Origin: Deltaproteobacteria bacterium
GTDB lineage: Bacteria; Bdellovibrionota; JACOXK01; 2-02-FULL-40-11
Assembly (NCBI GenBank): GCA_016198185.1
Contig: JACQJD010000079.1
Span: 1-38,426, forward strand
Direction: 5' to 3'
Length of the DNA stretch: 38,426 nucleotides
A program made the position numbers and the translations under genes. Positions 1 through 8,317 of the stretch are shown piece after piece. The notes beneath the pieces were generated by a model. It did no database searches, was not told the origin of the DNA, and worked only from the letters and a program-made list of their open reading frames with translations. How positions within the stretch are numbered: the first letter of the stretch is position 1; the number at the start of each line of letters is the position of its first letter.

Positions 1-69
1 CGTCTGGGCATGCGCGACATTCACAAAGGAGGAGATTAGCAGGATAAAAAGAAAAGTTTTTTTGTTCAT
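1..69 (-). CDS. N-terminus of an exported protein, cut by the window edge
   Basis: Read on the minus strand from the ATG at 69-67, 23 codons stay open to the window edge. They form a textbook signal peptide: MNKK basic start, hydrophobic FLFILLISSF core, and AHA followed by QT as a likely signal peptidase I site. The rest of the gene lies outside the window, so its function cannot be stated. The 5' flank (70-250) carries a dispersed palindromic repeat and a short tandem repeat, so this gene is probably transcribed separately from the hydroxylase-family gene behind it. Confidence 0.6.
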   Translation of the reverse strand, partial: MNKKTFLFILLISSFVNVAHAQT

Positions 70-90
70 AATCATAATGTCGAACTTCCT

Positions 91-177
91 GTCATTCTGA
101 AGCCCGAAGGGCTGAAGAATCTCGTCGTCTCCGACGGTGAGATCCTTCCCCTTCGCTTCGCTCAGGGTCAGGATGAC
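91..177. repeat. Dispersed palindromic repeat, copy 1
   Basis: The element starts GTCATTCTGAAGCCCGAAGG and ends in CTCAGGGTCAGGATGAC, so its ends are an imperfect inverted repeat (GTCATTCTGA against TCAGGATGAC). The inner arms GAATCTC and GAGATCC pair as well. Related copies sit at 12079-12171 and 24289-24356 in this window. All three are intergenic, which fits a REP/MITE-like element rather than coding sequence. It lies between the divergent ends of two minus-strand genes. Confidence 0.75.
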
Positions 178-190
178 GGCATTTTCGGAC

Positions 191-240
191 AGTCCGCCGA
201 CTGCAAGTCCGCCGACTGCAAGTCTGCCGGCTGCAAGCCT
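191..240. repeat. 15-bp tandem repeat, about three copies
   Basis: The unit AGTCCGCCGACTGCA occurs at 191-205 and 206-220. A copy with two changes lies at 221-235 and a decayed start of a fourth follows. Each unit contains a small inverted repeat, CAGTC and GACTG around CGCC, so each could form a mini-hairpin. The array directly follows the dispersed repeat and ends about 10 nt before the hydroxylase-family stop codon. No coding role is visible. Confidence 0.7.
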
Positions 241-249
241 GTGGCTTCA

Positions 250-924
250 CTAACTTGAACTACCCCGTGGTAGTTCAAATTTTTCCGTCTTAAAGACCCA
301 GTCGGAAAATGGAAACGTAATATTGAAATTATAGAGGCTCATAAAGCGTTTGTTGTGGTGAAAGCGGTGAACACGACGGGCGCGGGCAATGATCGGCACT
401 TTGGCAATCCAACTCGCATCGGGACAGTGATGTGAAAAATGAAAAACTTCATAACACAAAAAATAAAACGTCGCCGTAGCACATGAAAGATAAGCCACAT
501 TGGCACTCACCAGAAAATTGAGTACAAGCCAAACGACGGGGATAAAAATCACCGCAAAGAAAATGATGACAAACGGAGGAAAGAGCACCATGTTCACATC
601 TCGCGAAGACTCAAATTCCATGGCTTGGTCTGTGTAATATTGATGATGCTGTAACGTATGAATTCGAAAGAGCGGTGCTAACATACCCATCGGATGATGC
701 AGCGGATAGCGATGAACCACATATTCTGTCAAATTTCCGATACAAAAAACAATGGGAACGGTAAGCCATTCTTCTGAAAAATCAGTTTCAATCTTTGCAA
801 TACAAATGACCATCACCCCTAAAAAAACACAGAGCGTAAAGGCGCCATGCACCCATCCAGAGTAATATTTTCCAATGTTAGACTCATAAGCTTTTCTAAA
901 TTGTAAAACCTCTTGAGGAATCAT
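250..924 (-). CDS. Fatty acid hydroxylase / sterol desaturase superfamily membrane protein
   Basis: This 224-residue protein has at least four hydrophobic stretches (about 25-45, 53-65, 112-140 and 143-160) and histidine clusters typical of the di-iron membrane hydroxylase superfamily. The clusters are HRYPLHH (71-77), HTLQHH (89-94), HFSHH (162-166) and HRFHH (186-190). Members hydroxylate or desaturate lipids, sterols or carotenoids using O2 in the membrane; the substrate here cannot be told from sequence. It starts 12 nt after the stop of the ThyX-like gene, so it is probably the last gene of a ychF-thyX operon. Length is normal for the short bacterial members. Confidence 0.8.
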   Translation of the reverse strand: MIPQEVLQFRKAYESNIGKYYSGWVHGAFTLCVFLGVMVICIAKIETDFSEEWLTVPIVFCIGNLTEYVVHRYPLHHPMGMLAPLFRIHTLQHHQYYTDQAMEFESSRDVNMVLFPPFVIIFFAVIFIPVVWLVLNFLVSANVAYLSCATATFYFLCYEVFHFSHHCPDASWIAKVPIIARARRVHRFHHNKRFMSLYNFNITFPFSDWVFKTEKFELPRGSSS

Positions 925-936
925 AAATGCTTTTAT

Positions 937-2496
937 TTAAATAATCCTTTCATACGCTGTAATCGGCAAATTCCAAACGGGAACCCCACAAAACCGATCG
1001 CCCTCAGGACAATACGGTTTCACTTGCGCTAATTTTCGGACAAAACAGGGCGCTTGAATGTATTTTGAAATCAAGGGAAACCGACGCTCCACCTCCAACA
1101 ATTCTTGAACGGAAGCATAAAAAATTTCATCTTGCGCTGTGTAACACGTACGCAATTTCCACTTGTGATGCCAGTTTAGCAAATCCCCCGATTCCACCAA
1201 TCGAATGGCCCAGGCATTGGGCAGTAAATAATGTGCTTTTTCAAAAGAGACGCCCTCTTTCAATAGCGTATTGATCCCCTGAACCGTTTGATCCACAACG
1301 TCTTCATAAAGACTGTGCGCCTTCGGAACCATCGTCATGAGCTTTGGTGTCATGACATCCGGGATCCCTCGATAATGTAAGGACAACAGGGGTCGGGCCG
1401 CCGGCGTCATCCGATGGCGCTGATCTTGGGAATCTGCCGTATGAGATAATTTTTTTTGAAATGTAAAATGAACGCTGTGCAAGGCCCGGGTTATTTTAGA
1501 AAACGTCATCACGTTCAGTGTATTGGATAAAATTTTATTTTTGTGTGGATTTAAAACCAGCTCAATCGCAGCCTCATCCGGAAGTACTTGCTTCGGTTGA
1601 GCCAGAACGGTCCGTACCGCATGGGCCAAGGTCTTTTCGGCCTGCGAACTGCTATCGATCAGCGCTGAAACTTTTCCTTTTAAAACTTCATCAAATTCTT
1701 TCACAAATTGATTTTCTGAAGCTGACGGTGCCGCCATCGAAAGCCATGAAAATTCTTCGGTGGCTTCGATAGGCTCTCGCAATTCCTTCTCAAATTCGGG
1801 ATCATGTTTTAAGACCTCGGCAACCATTCTCCCCACCACATAACGCTGTTCGGTCGGCACATCGCCCATTTCACACATTTTGGCATATCGCAACAGGGTC
1901 AAGGCGCTCACGGTATGATAAAGATACGCATGCGTTGCGATCGGCAAAACATATCGTGCAATTTCATAGGTTTTCTTTTCAACCACAGAAAGCCAACGTT
2001 TTTCCCATTTTCGATTTTTAAAAATCTTAAAATATTCTTCACGAACCACAGGCTGCAACCGTTCGATCAACTGTAAGTATGCTGACATTTGAAGATTTAA
2101 AATTTTTTGGTAGAGCTCACGGGCAGAACCCGTCAGTTTTGGAATGGTCATGTGACCTTCTTTTACTTTCACATAACGCTGGGACACTTGTTCTGAATTA
2201 TAAAAAGGATGGCTGTGCAAAAACGACCAAATAAAACTCCGCGACACATGGCTCATCGCAAACACAAAGTGTGCATGCTGTCGTGTGGTTAAATGCCCCG
2301 CTTCTAACGTTGAAGCCGCAATGCGGTCTCGGAGCATTTTACTTTTTTCATCCTGAGACACTTCCTCAACAGAAATAATCCCTTTGGAAGAATAACACGT
2401 TCTGGCGGTCGCCACCGAAAGGTCATAGGGATCGTTGATGGCCCCCACGAGCTTTACTTCTGGCAATTTTGAATCAAAAAACACCCTGCTAGACAT
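937..2496 (-). CDS. thyX: Double-length ThyX-like flavin-dependent thymidylate synthase
   Basis: The 519-residue product has two ThyX-like halves; ordinary ThyX is about 200-250 residues and makes dTMP from dUMP with FAD, NADPH and methylene-tetrahydrofolate. Half one has ARTCYSS (31-37), GHLTTRQHAHF (67-77), a SEQVSQRYV box (101-109) and ARYVLP further on. Half two has a related SHTADSQDQRHR box and the ThyX-like C-terminal signature LLPNAWAIRLVESGDL followed by NWHHKWKLR. The usual RHRxxS start of the catalytic box is degenerate in both halves. I chose the ATG at 2496 because it overlaps the ychF stop by 8 nt (translational coupling) and begins just before the homologous part; upstream in-frame starts lie inside ychF. 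Long ThyX proteins are known in Chlamydia (from memory). Confidence 0.72.
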   Translation of the reverse strand: MSSRVFFDSKLPEVKLVGAINDPYDLSVATARTCYSSKGIISVEEVSQDEKSKMLRDRIAASTLEAGHLTTRQHAHFVFAMSHVSRSFIWSFLHSHPFYNSEQVSQRYVKVKEGHMTIPKLTGSARELYQKILNLQMSAYLQLIERLQPVVREEYFKIFKNRKWEKRWLSVVEKKTYEIARYVLPIATHAYLYHTVSALTLLRYAKMCEMGDVPTEQRYVVGRMVAEVLKHDPEFEKELREPIEATEEFSWLSMAAPSASENQFVKEFDEVLKGKVSALIDSSSQAEKTLAHAVRTVLAQPKQVLPDEAAIELVLNPHKNKILSNTLNVMTFSKITRALHSVHFTFQKKLSHTADSQDQRHRMTPAARPLLSLHYRGIPDVMTPKLMTMVPKAHSLYEDVVDQTVQGINTLLKEGVSFEKAHYLLPNAWAIRLVESGDLLNWHHKWKLRTCYTAQDEIFYASVQELLEVERRFPLISKYIQAPCFVRKLAQVKPYCPEGDRFCGVPVWNLPITAYERII

Positions 2497-3583
2497 TGAA
2501 CCGGAAGAAAATAATATCTCCATCTTGGACTTCATACTCACGCCCTTCCAGACGCAAAAGCCCCTTGGCCTTGACAACGGTTTCGGAGCCCGCATGAACC
2601 AAGTTATCAAAATGATAGATCTCGGCACAAATAAATCCACGCTCAAAATCAGAGTGAATCGTTCCAGCCGCTTGCGGAGCCGTCATCCCAGCGCGAATCG
2701 TCCACGCACGAACTTCTTTCGGCCCTGCGGTAAAAAAAGTTCTCAATTTCAATAACGAAAATGCCTCTCGGACCAAGACATTCAGCGCTGGCTCTTCCAT
2801 CCCCAATTCTTTCAAAAAGACCACACGCTCTTCGGGGTCTAGACTTAAAAGCTCTGCCTCCACCTTTCCGCAAAGTGGCAGCAGCATGGTTTTTCGTTTC
2901 TCAACAAATTCTTTTAATTTGAGGTAGTGCTCTCCACGGGTATTGAATTCCCCTTCTGCCACATTCGCAACATACAGCACGGGTTTTAAAGTGAGCAGCG
3001 CCAGATCTTGCATGAAAGCCAGTTCCTTATCCGAAAAAGAATCATAGATGAGTAACTTGCCTTGATCCAAAACCGCTCTGGCTTTTTTCAAAGCCGCAAG
3101 TTCCTCATGAATTTTAGGGTCATGAGACTTCGCTAATTTTTCAGTCCGGTCTATTTTTTTAAGCAGCGTTTCCAAATCGGCCAATGCCAATTCGGTTTCG
3201 ATGGTTTCAATATCTCGAATGGGATCCACCACGCCACTTACATGCACGACATTTTCATCTTCAAAACAACGTACCACATGAATAATCGCCTGTACCTGCC
3301 GAATATGACTTAAAAATTTATTCCCAAGCCCTTCTCCCTGGCTGGCGCCTTTGACGAGACCCGCAATGTCTACCACTTCGAGCGTGTTGGGCGTTGTTTT
3401 TTCGGGTTTAAAGATTTCAGCAATCTTTTTAAGTCTGGGGTCGTCTATGGGAACGATCCCCACATTGGGATCAATGGTACAAAAGGGGTAATTGGCCACT
3501 TCCGCTTTGGCTTGGGAGAGTGCATTAAAAATCGTAGATTTTCCAACATTGGGAAGCCCCACAATGCCGCATGAAAGACCCAT
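2489..3583 (-). CDS. ychF: Redox-regulated ribosome-associated ATPase YchF (OLA1 family)
   Basis: The product is 364 residues, matching the family's usual length of about 363. The N-terminus MGLSCGIVGLPNVGKST is the canonical YchF start and P-loop. The G4 motif has the family-specific NVAE instead of NKxD, which is why YchF prefers ATP over GTP. A coiled-coil insert precedes the TGS domain, which ends in the conserved DGDIIFFRFNV. YchF binds ribosomes and modulates translation under stress. The start is set at the ATG at 3583; a TTG further upstream (3622) would add 13 residues not found in the family. It is divergent from murJ (69 nt apart) and overlaps the ThyX-like gene by 8 nt. Confidence 0.96.
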   Translation of the reverse strand: MGLSCGIVGLPNVGKSTIFNALSQAKAEVANYPFCTIDPNVGIVPIDDPRLKKIAEIFKPEKTTPNTLEVVDIAGLVKGASQGEGLGNKFLSHIRQVQAIIHVVRCFEDENVVHVSGVVDPIRDIETIETELALADLETLLKKIDRTEKLAKSHDPKIHEELAALKKARAVLDQGKLLIYDSFSDKELAFMQDLALLTLKPVLYVANVAEGEFNTRGEHYLKLKEFVEKRKTMLLPLCGKVEAELLSLDPEERVVFLKELGMEEPALNVLVREAFSLLKLRTFFTAGPKEVRAWTIRAGMTAPQAAGTIHSDFERGFICAEIYHFDNLVHAGSETVVKAKGLLRLEGREYEVQDGDIIFFRFNV

Positions 3584-3652
3584 AATGCATGCAAAGCTAA
3601 CTGATAAAATTGCTGAAATCAATCCTCTTCTTCCTTTATACTCTCCTTTGAG

Positions 3653-5272
3653 ATGACCCGAAAAGAAAAGTTAGCGCGAATTACGTTTTGGATTATGCTT
3701 GCCACCCTCGGCTCTCGCGCACTGGGGTTTTTAAGAGAAGTTCAATTGGCCTATTATTTTGGACTGTCGGATATGCGCGGGGCGTTTACGGTTGCCTTTA
3801 AAATTCCAAATCTCATCCGAACGCTGATTGCCGATGCGGCCATTTCAGCTGCCTTCATTCCTGTCTTTACCGAAAGTCTTTTAAAACACAAAGAAGACCG
3901 AGCCTGGCAAATCGGCTCTCGGATGATCAACATGACATTCCTCGGGCTTTCGTTCATCGTCATTGTATGTGAAATTTTTATGCCTCAAATCATTCGGATA
4001 ACCACGCCAGGTTTTTCAGAACAGGCAGCACTCTTTGAGCATACCGTTCGGCTCTCTCGCATTATGTTTCCCATCATTACCCTCTTGGGAATCGGCGGCA
4101 TTGTGGTCGGCATCGCCCATTCGTTGCAACAATTTACCGCTGCATCCGTGGCCCCCATTTTTTGGAATATCATTAATATTTTGGCTGTGTATTTTTGGAC
4201 GCAACATTATGGCATTGATGCCGCTGCCTGGGGGCTGCTCGCAGCCACCGGTGTCATGCTGACCGTCCAAGTCATTCCCTTTTTTAAAGCTCATTTTAAA
4301 TACTCATGGGAATTGGGCTGGCATGATCCCACGCTCAGGCACATTGGCATGCTCATGATTCCCGTGTCGCTCTCTATTGGTGTCATTAATTTCAATGCCT
4401 TGGTGAATAATTATTTTGCCTCTCAATTGGGAGCTCAAGCTTTGGCCGCCATTGATTCTGCATTTCGATTGTTTCAATTACCTCAAGGTCTTTTTGCCAT
4501 TGCCATTGGGACTGTTTTATTTCCGACGCTCTCCCAACTCATCATTCAAAAAGAATACAAACGATTTGCAAAAGCCATGGATTTTGGCATTCGTGAAATT
4601 TTCTTTGTAACACTTCCCTTTACCGGTTTTTTTATGATTTTGGCATTGCCCATTTCACAATTTTGTTTTGAACGGGGAGCATTTGGTTTGCAAGATTCCA
4701 AAATGGTCGCCGTCGCTCTTATTTATTATTCCATTGGCATGGCCTTTACGAGTGCCAATACGCTTTTAAACCGCGGGTTTTACAGTCTTAAAAAAACCTG
4801 GCTCGCGCTCAATGTCAGTTTTATCAATATTGGGCTTACGATCGTTCTAAACTGGTGGCTCATGAAACCTTTGGGGCATGGGGGCATTTGTTTGGCCACC
4901 TCGCTGGTGTCCATTTTTACTTTTTTCGGATTGCTGTATCTTATGAAAAAAGAAGTCCCGGAATTAGAAGCCACCTCCATTTTCAGGAGTCTTTTAAAAC
5001 TCTCCCTGCTGACATTCATTTTTTCTGGTTCGCTGTATTTTATTTGGACCATTTTGGATATGGCCTGTGGGCGTAGTTTTCTGGGCCAACTGATTTCGCT
5101 GACGCTAAGTTTTGGTTTGGCGGGTGGAATCTATTTACTGCTTGGCCTGCTCTTTCGGTTAGAAGAAATGACAGAGAGTGTTAAGCTTTTAACCCGAAGG
5201 ATGCAGAAACCTCCGGTGGAATCTTCCCAAATCGGGCTTCCGCCTGGCCCACCATCCCCCCTCGGGCATTAA
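3653..5272 (+). CDS. murJ: Lipid II flippase MurJ (MviN)
   Basis: This 539-residue polytopic inner-membrane protein belongs to the MOP superfamily and flips lipid II across the cytoplasmic membrane for peptidoglycan synthesis. Family marks include the N-terminal GSRALGFLREVQLAYYFG with its essential-type arginine, the DMRGAFTVAFKIPNLIR segment, and about fourteen hydrophobic helices. The C-terminal tail is proline-rich (PPGPPSPLGH). That tail is encoded in DNA that overlaps the 3' end of queF on the other strand by 92 nt, so it may be a late extension. No good Shine-Dalgarno precedes the ATG, but a TATACT -10-like box at 3637-3642 lies only ten bases upstream of it. Confidence 0.96.
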   Translation: MTRKEKLARITFWIMLATLGSRALGFLREVQLAYYFGLSDMRGAFTVAFKIPNLIRTLIADAAISAAFIPVFTESLLKHKEDRAWQIGSRMINMTFLGLSFIVIVCEIFMPQIIRITTPGFSEQAALFEHTVRLSRIMFPIITLLGIGGIVVGIAHSLQQFTAASVAPIFWNIINILAVYFWTQHYGIDAAAWGLLAATGVMLTVQVIPFFKAHFKYSWELGWHDPTLRHIGMLMIPVSLSIGVINFNALVNNYFASQLGAQALAAIDSAFRLFQLPQGLFAIAIGTVLFPTLSQLIIQKEYKRFAKAMDFGIREIFFVTLPFTGFFMILALPISQFCFERGAFGLQDSKMVAVALIYYSIGMAFTSANTLLNRGFYSLKKTWLALNVSFINIGLTIVLNWWLMKPLGHGGICLATSLVSIFTFFGLLYLMKKEVPELEATSIFRSLLKLSLLTFIFSGSLYFIWTILDMACGRSFLGQLISLTLSFGLAGGIYLLLGLLFRLEEMTESVKLLTRRMQKPPVESSQIGLPPGPPSPLGH

Positions 5273-5606
5273 AAATACCTTTTACCATCATCCAATGTGG
5301 ATCGCAGGCTTTGACAAAATCTTGGAGCATCCGATTCACCACATTCTCATAAAAAATACCCATATGGCGATAGGCCAGCATATAGAGTTTTAAAGATTTC
5401 AGTTCTAAACATTTTTTTCGGGGGCCATAGGCAAGATGGATCGTACCAAAATCAGGGAGGCTGGTCTTGGGGCAAATGGACGTAAATTCAGGATAAGAGA
5501 TCGTAATGCTGTACCCTTGAAATTGGTTTTCGAACGTCGCCAATTTGGGAAGCTGAACCGTTAGCCCTGATTTTGCGTGCGCTCTCGTGTACGCTTTCGT
5601 TACCAT
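5181..5606 (-). CDS. queF: NADPH-dependent 7-cyano-7-deazaguanine reductase QueF
   Basis: QueF reduces the nitrile preQ0 to the amine preQ1 in queuosine tRNA modification. The 141-residue protein is the short, single-domain YkvM type. It shows the catalytic cysteine in SICPKTSLPDFG (Cys45, Asp52), the substrate-binding glutamate (E68) in the LELKSLKLYM motif (67-76), and the late family motif FNARGG (112-117). Its last 30 codons run antisense through the end of murJ. It follows the anchored Cys-rich gene by 20 nt and is probably co-transcribed with it. No other queuosine gene is nearby. Confidence 0.93.
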   Translation of the reverse strand: MVTKAYTRAHAKSGLTVQLPKLATFENQFQGYSITISYPEFTSICPKTSLPDFGTIHLAYGPRKKCLELKSLKLYMLAYRHMGIFYENVVNRMLQDFVKACDPHWMMVKGIFNARGGMVGQAEARFGKIPPEVSASFGLKA

Positions 5607-5626
5607 CGAGGCACCCTATACCTTAT

Positions 5627-6163
5627 TTAATCTTTTTTGACAAATCCCTGTACAAAAATGGTTTTTAAGCCATTCACATTTGTATAGGTCCCCGTCACTT
5701 CAACAATATGGGCCACGTGATTGATGAGTGCTTCTTTTAAAACCGTTTGGCCGTCTCGCCTGGCATCGTGTTCTTCGGAAACCAAAAGATAGACCGTTCC
5801 ATTTTCTTCCAAAAGCCCCATGGGTTCCCCTTCGAGTAAACACGATTTTGCACATTCGGCATGGTCTGCCCCATGTTTCCCAAGTTGGGTATAACAGCTT
5901 ACATCAATGATTTCCCCAACTCTTGTCACCACTTTCCCTTCCAAAGGCTTTTTAAGAACACCGGCTTCCACCGTGGTATTGCTCCAGATTTCCGTTGGTT
6001 TTTCACCAATCCTGTGACTCGGCTTTCCCCAAGCACCCACCGCAGGTTTCATTTCTGGATAAAAGACTTTTAAAGAAGAAGATGATTTTCCATACAAAAG
6101 CCCTAATCCAACCACACCGGCCACTACCCATAAACTCCAAAACACACGAAATTTTGCGGACAT
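5627..6163 (-). CDS. Membrane-anchored periplasmic protein with CxxxC motif, function unknown
   Basis: I do not recognise a named family for this 178-residue protein. Residues 8-24 form one transmembrane helix or uncleaved signal anchor. The remainder would be periplasmic. The conserved-looking core runs from GEIIDVSCYTQLG (83-95) through HAECAKSCLLEGEPMGLL (101-118) to TVYLLV, giving cysteines 90, 104 and 108 plus histidines that could bind a metal or form disulfides. The C-terminal part (VEVTGTYTNVNGLKTIFV) reads like an OB-fold strand pattern. The start is well supported by GGAGG seven bases upstream of the ATG. It lies directly upstream of queF on the same strand. Confidence 0.72.
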   Translation of the reverse strand: MSAKFRVFWSLWVVAGVVGLGLLYGKSSSSLKVFYPEMKPAVGAWGKPSHRIGEKPTEIWSNTTVEAGVLKKPLEGKVVTRVGEIIDVSCYTQLGKHGADHAECAKSCLLEGEPMGLLEENGTVYLLVSEEHDARRDGQTVLKEALINHVAHIVEVTGTYTNVNGLKTIFVQGFVKKD

Positions 6164-6267
6164 ATCCCGCCTCCTTTTTTAGTTATGTAAAGTGTAACGA
6201 ATACGGCAAAAAAAAGTCAATGAGATGGGTTATGACCGATTAATAACTTAGGATTTCTTTGAAGAAT

Positions 6268-8256
6268 TTACCTTAGGGTACGTAAACGCAAACCAGATTG
6301 GACAAATAGACCTCTGATAATAGAAGAAGCACCTGTTGGCGTACGCACCGCTCCCCATTGAGCGCGTATTAAGCTGGCATTTAAAGCATCTACAGCTGCT
6401 CGAGTGGAAAGATCAGAAGATGCAGTGTCATCAAAACATTGTTGAAGAACAACCCCTAATCTTTCTGAAATCGTCTCTGGATGCTCCGTATCCAACAACT
6501 CAGCTTCAATACGACGTACGGTCGCATCTAAAGCTTCTTGTTGTTCTGATGCTACCAATTCTACCAATGGCTCTGAAGCACCTTCCGAACCTATCGTAAG
6601 GCTTCTACTTCCGTCTGAAGTTTCTTCAACCGTTGCAGCGCGATCATCGCCTGCATTGTCTCTGAGAGCTCGCCTGGCACGTGTCGTTGGGGATCTTCGA
6701 CGATAAGAGCCGGCATCTTCTTCTCCTGCTGTCGATGATCGAGTCAAAGCTCTAACGCCCCTGGGTGGTTCAGCCTGTGGCCTCGGCGATCTTAACAACT
6801 GTCTCTCCGACGCCGCCACGTGAAAACTTTCCTGAGAACCACCACCTCGCAGTGCACCTTCACCACCACTCCTCATTGCTCTGGCTGGCATTGGCGCTCC
6901 AAAAGTCGACGGAGGAGGAGTTGGTTGTCTCCTTCCATCGCCACGTCGTGCCCAAGGTTGTTGTCCAGCAACAGGCCTGGCAGGGACAGACGATCCATCA
7001 CCCGTCTGAGGTCCTGAGGTCAATTCACCAGCAACTTGAAGTACAGCCCGCAATCCTTCGGGTGTTTCCAACGCATTCAATACACCGCTCACAGCTTCGA
7101 AATCGACTTCTGGAAATCTACCCTCCATATCGGGTGTTTCAGGTCCATAGCCCCCACTGCGAACATAGAGAACCACATCCCAATAGTTAGGAACCTGCAC
7201 TTCTGCTACAGCTTGATTAAAAATTCTCTTTAAGAGTTCATATAAATATCGATTTGCATTTCCCCTAGCCCCACCATCAAATACGCCTCTCAGTGAAGTA
7301 CATGAATAGGGTCTTTCAGAATCCGAATCTTTTGTCGTTTCTCCTGCCAGTGTTGAAGAAATGCGAACCAATTCCAAAAGCGGTGAAATCCAAACCAATT
7401 GAAGCCTGATCAGACGATCCCCTTCAGGTAAACTTGCATATTCGTCTATTGCTTGAACAAATGCGGGTGCTTGCGGATCTAAAGATAAAAAAACAGCGCT
7501 CGAAACCAATTCCAGTAACGCTCGATATTTTGAAGGCTGCGTAGAACCCAATCTGACGCCAGCCGTTACTTCCGGCATTGCTTTTTGGGCCAATCGAATC
7601 TCTAGGTCTCGCAAATAACCGGTCCTCTTGGAATCTGAACGCGTCAAGGCAACGCCGTTCACCAAAGCTCTAGCAGCCGCTTCTCGGACCGCAAACGTTT
7701 CTGTTTCCGCTTCAATGACCGTTGTTAAAAATGAAACTGCAAGCTCAACGCCTTGAGGTGCCCATTGTGGGCCCTCTACGCTAAAGAGATATCCCAACGT
7801 CCATAACACAATGACTTTTTCGACGGGATTTTGAGATTCCGCCAATAATAGTTTCATTTCTTGAAGGATCGCTTGCAATCCGCTCACGCCCAAACGCGCG
7901 AGAAGATCGGCCAAATTTTGCGTCCCCACCTCTAAATCCACTAAACTTTCCGCTCGTCCATTGGCCTCTAATTGGTCTCGAACGAAGAGTCGCAAGCCCT
8001 GTGCTATTCGACCTTGTAAAACCGCATTGACATCCACTTCCACTTGACGTGGTGGCAAAGTTTTTCGACCAGGTTCAAGCGCCGGGGCAGCATCCCCTCG
8101 TGGGGACTGCGCATTCACAACAGGAGGCCGACGGCCTTGAGCTGGGGGACGACCCTTCGGGTCATCTGTCACCTGGGCATCAATAGACTGTACGAAAAAG
8201 TTGGAACAAAACAACAGAACGAAAACGCTCATTAAAATTTTTTGGATCCATTTCAT
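6268..8256 (-). CDS. Large exported protein, HEAT-like helical part plus disordered region
   Basis: The 662-residue product has a signal peptide (about 1-27, cut near IDA|QVT). A Pro/Arg-rich linker follows to about residue 55. An all-helical region to about residue 300 resembles armadillo/HEAT repeats, for instance AVREAAARALVNGVALTRSD. A long low-complexity stretch rich in Pro, Gly, Ser and Arg follows, then a shorter helical C-terminus. No enzymatic motif is visible. The ATG at 8256 is chosen because it begins the signal peptide; longer in-frame starts would run into the stop region of the upstream lipoprotein gene, which ends 61 nt away. The two are likely co-transcribed and may act together at the cell surface; that is inference. 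Confidence 0.65.
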   Translation of the reverse strand: MKWIQKILMSVFVLLFCSNFFVQSIDAQVTDDPKGRPPAQGRRPPVVNAQSPRGDAAPALEPGRKTLPPRQVEVDVNAVLQGRIAQGLRLFVRDQLEANGRAESLVDLEVGTQNLADLLARLGVSGLQAILQEMKLLLAESQNPVEKVIVLWTLGYLFSVEGPQWAPQGVELAVSFLTTVIEAETETFAVREAAARALVNGVALTRSDSKRTGYLRDLEIRLAQKAMPEVTAGVRLGSTQPSKYRALLELVSSAVFLSLDPQAPAFVQAIDEYASLPEGDRLIRLQLVWISPLLELVRISSTLAGETTKDSDSERPYSCTSLRGVFDGGARGNANRYLYELLKRIFNQAVAEVQVPNYWDVVLYVRSGGYGPETPDMEGRFPEVDFEAVSGVLNALETPEGLRAVLQVAGELTSGPQTGDGSSVPARPVAGQQPWARRGDGRRQPTPPPSTFGAPMPARAMRSGGEGALRGGGSQESFHVAASERQLLRSPRPQAEPPRGVRALTRSSTAGEEDAGSYRRRSPTTRARRALRDNAGDDRAATVEETSDGSRSLTIGSEGASEPLVELVASEQQEALDATVRRIEAELLDTEHPETISERLGVVLQQCFDDTASSDLSTRAAVDALNASLIRAQWGAVRTPTGASSIIRGLFVQSGLRLRTLR

Positions 8257-8317
8257 AAGCAATAAAAGTATCGACACTTTTATCACGATCCAGGTGTAAG
8301 TCAATCGAAGAAAAGTT

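Noticed and set aside
191-240. Possible CRISPR array
   Set aside because: Units of 15 bp are contiguous with no spacers and there are no cas genes.
924-937. Idea that the hydroxylase-family gene is part of thymidylate metabolism because it follows the ThyX-like gene
   Set aside because: Short spacing shows likely co-transcription only; the His-box membrane family acts on lipids and there is no functional link visible.
3584-3622. Extended TTG start for ychF
   Set aside because: YchF proteins begin MGxxCGIVGLPNVGKS almost invariably, matching the ATG at 3583.
6765-7190. 141-codon plus-strand frame
   Set aside because: It is antisense to the Pro/Arg/Ser-rich part of the exported protein gene at 6268-8256; low-complexity composition keeps the opposite frame open.
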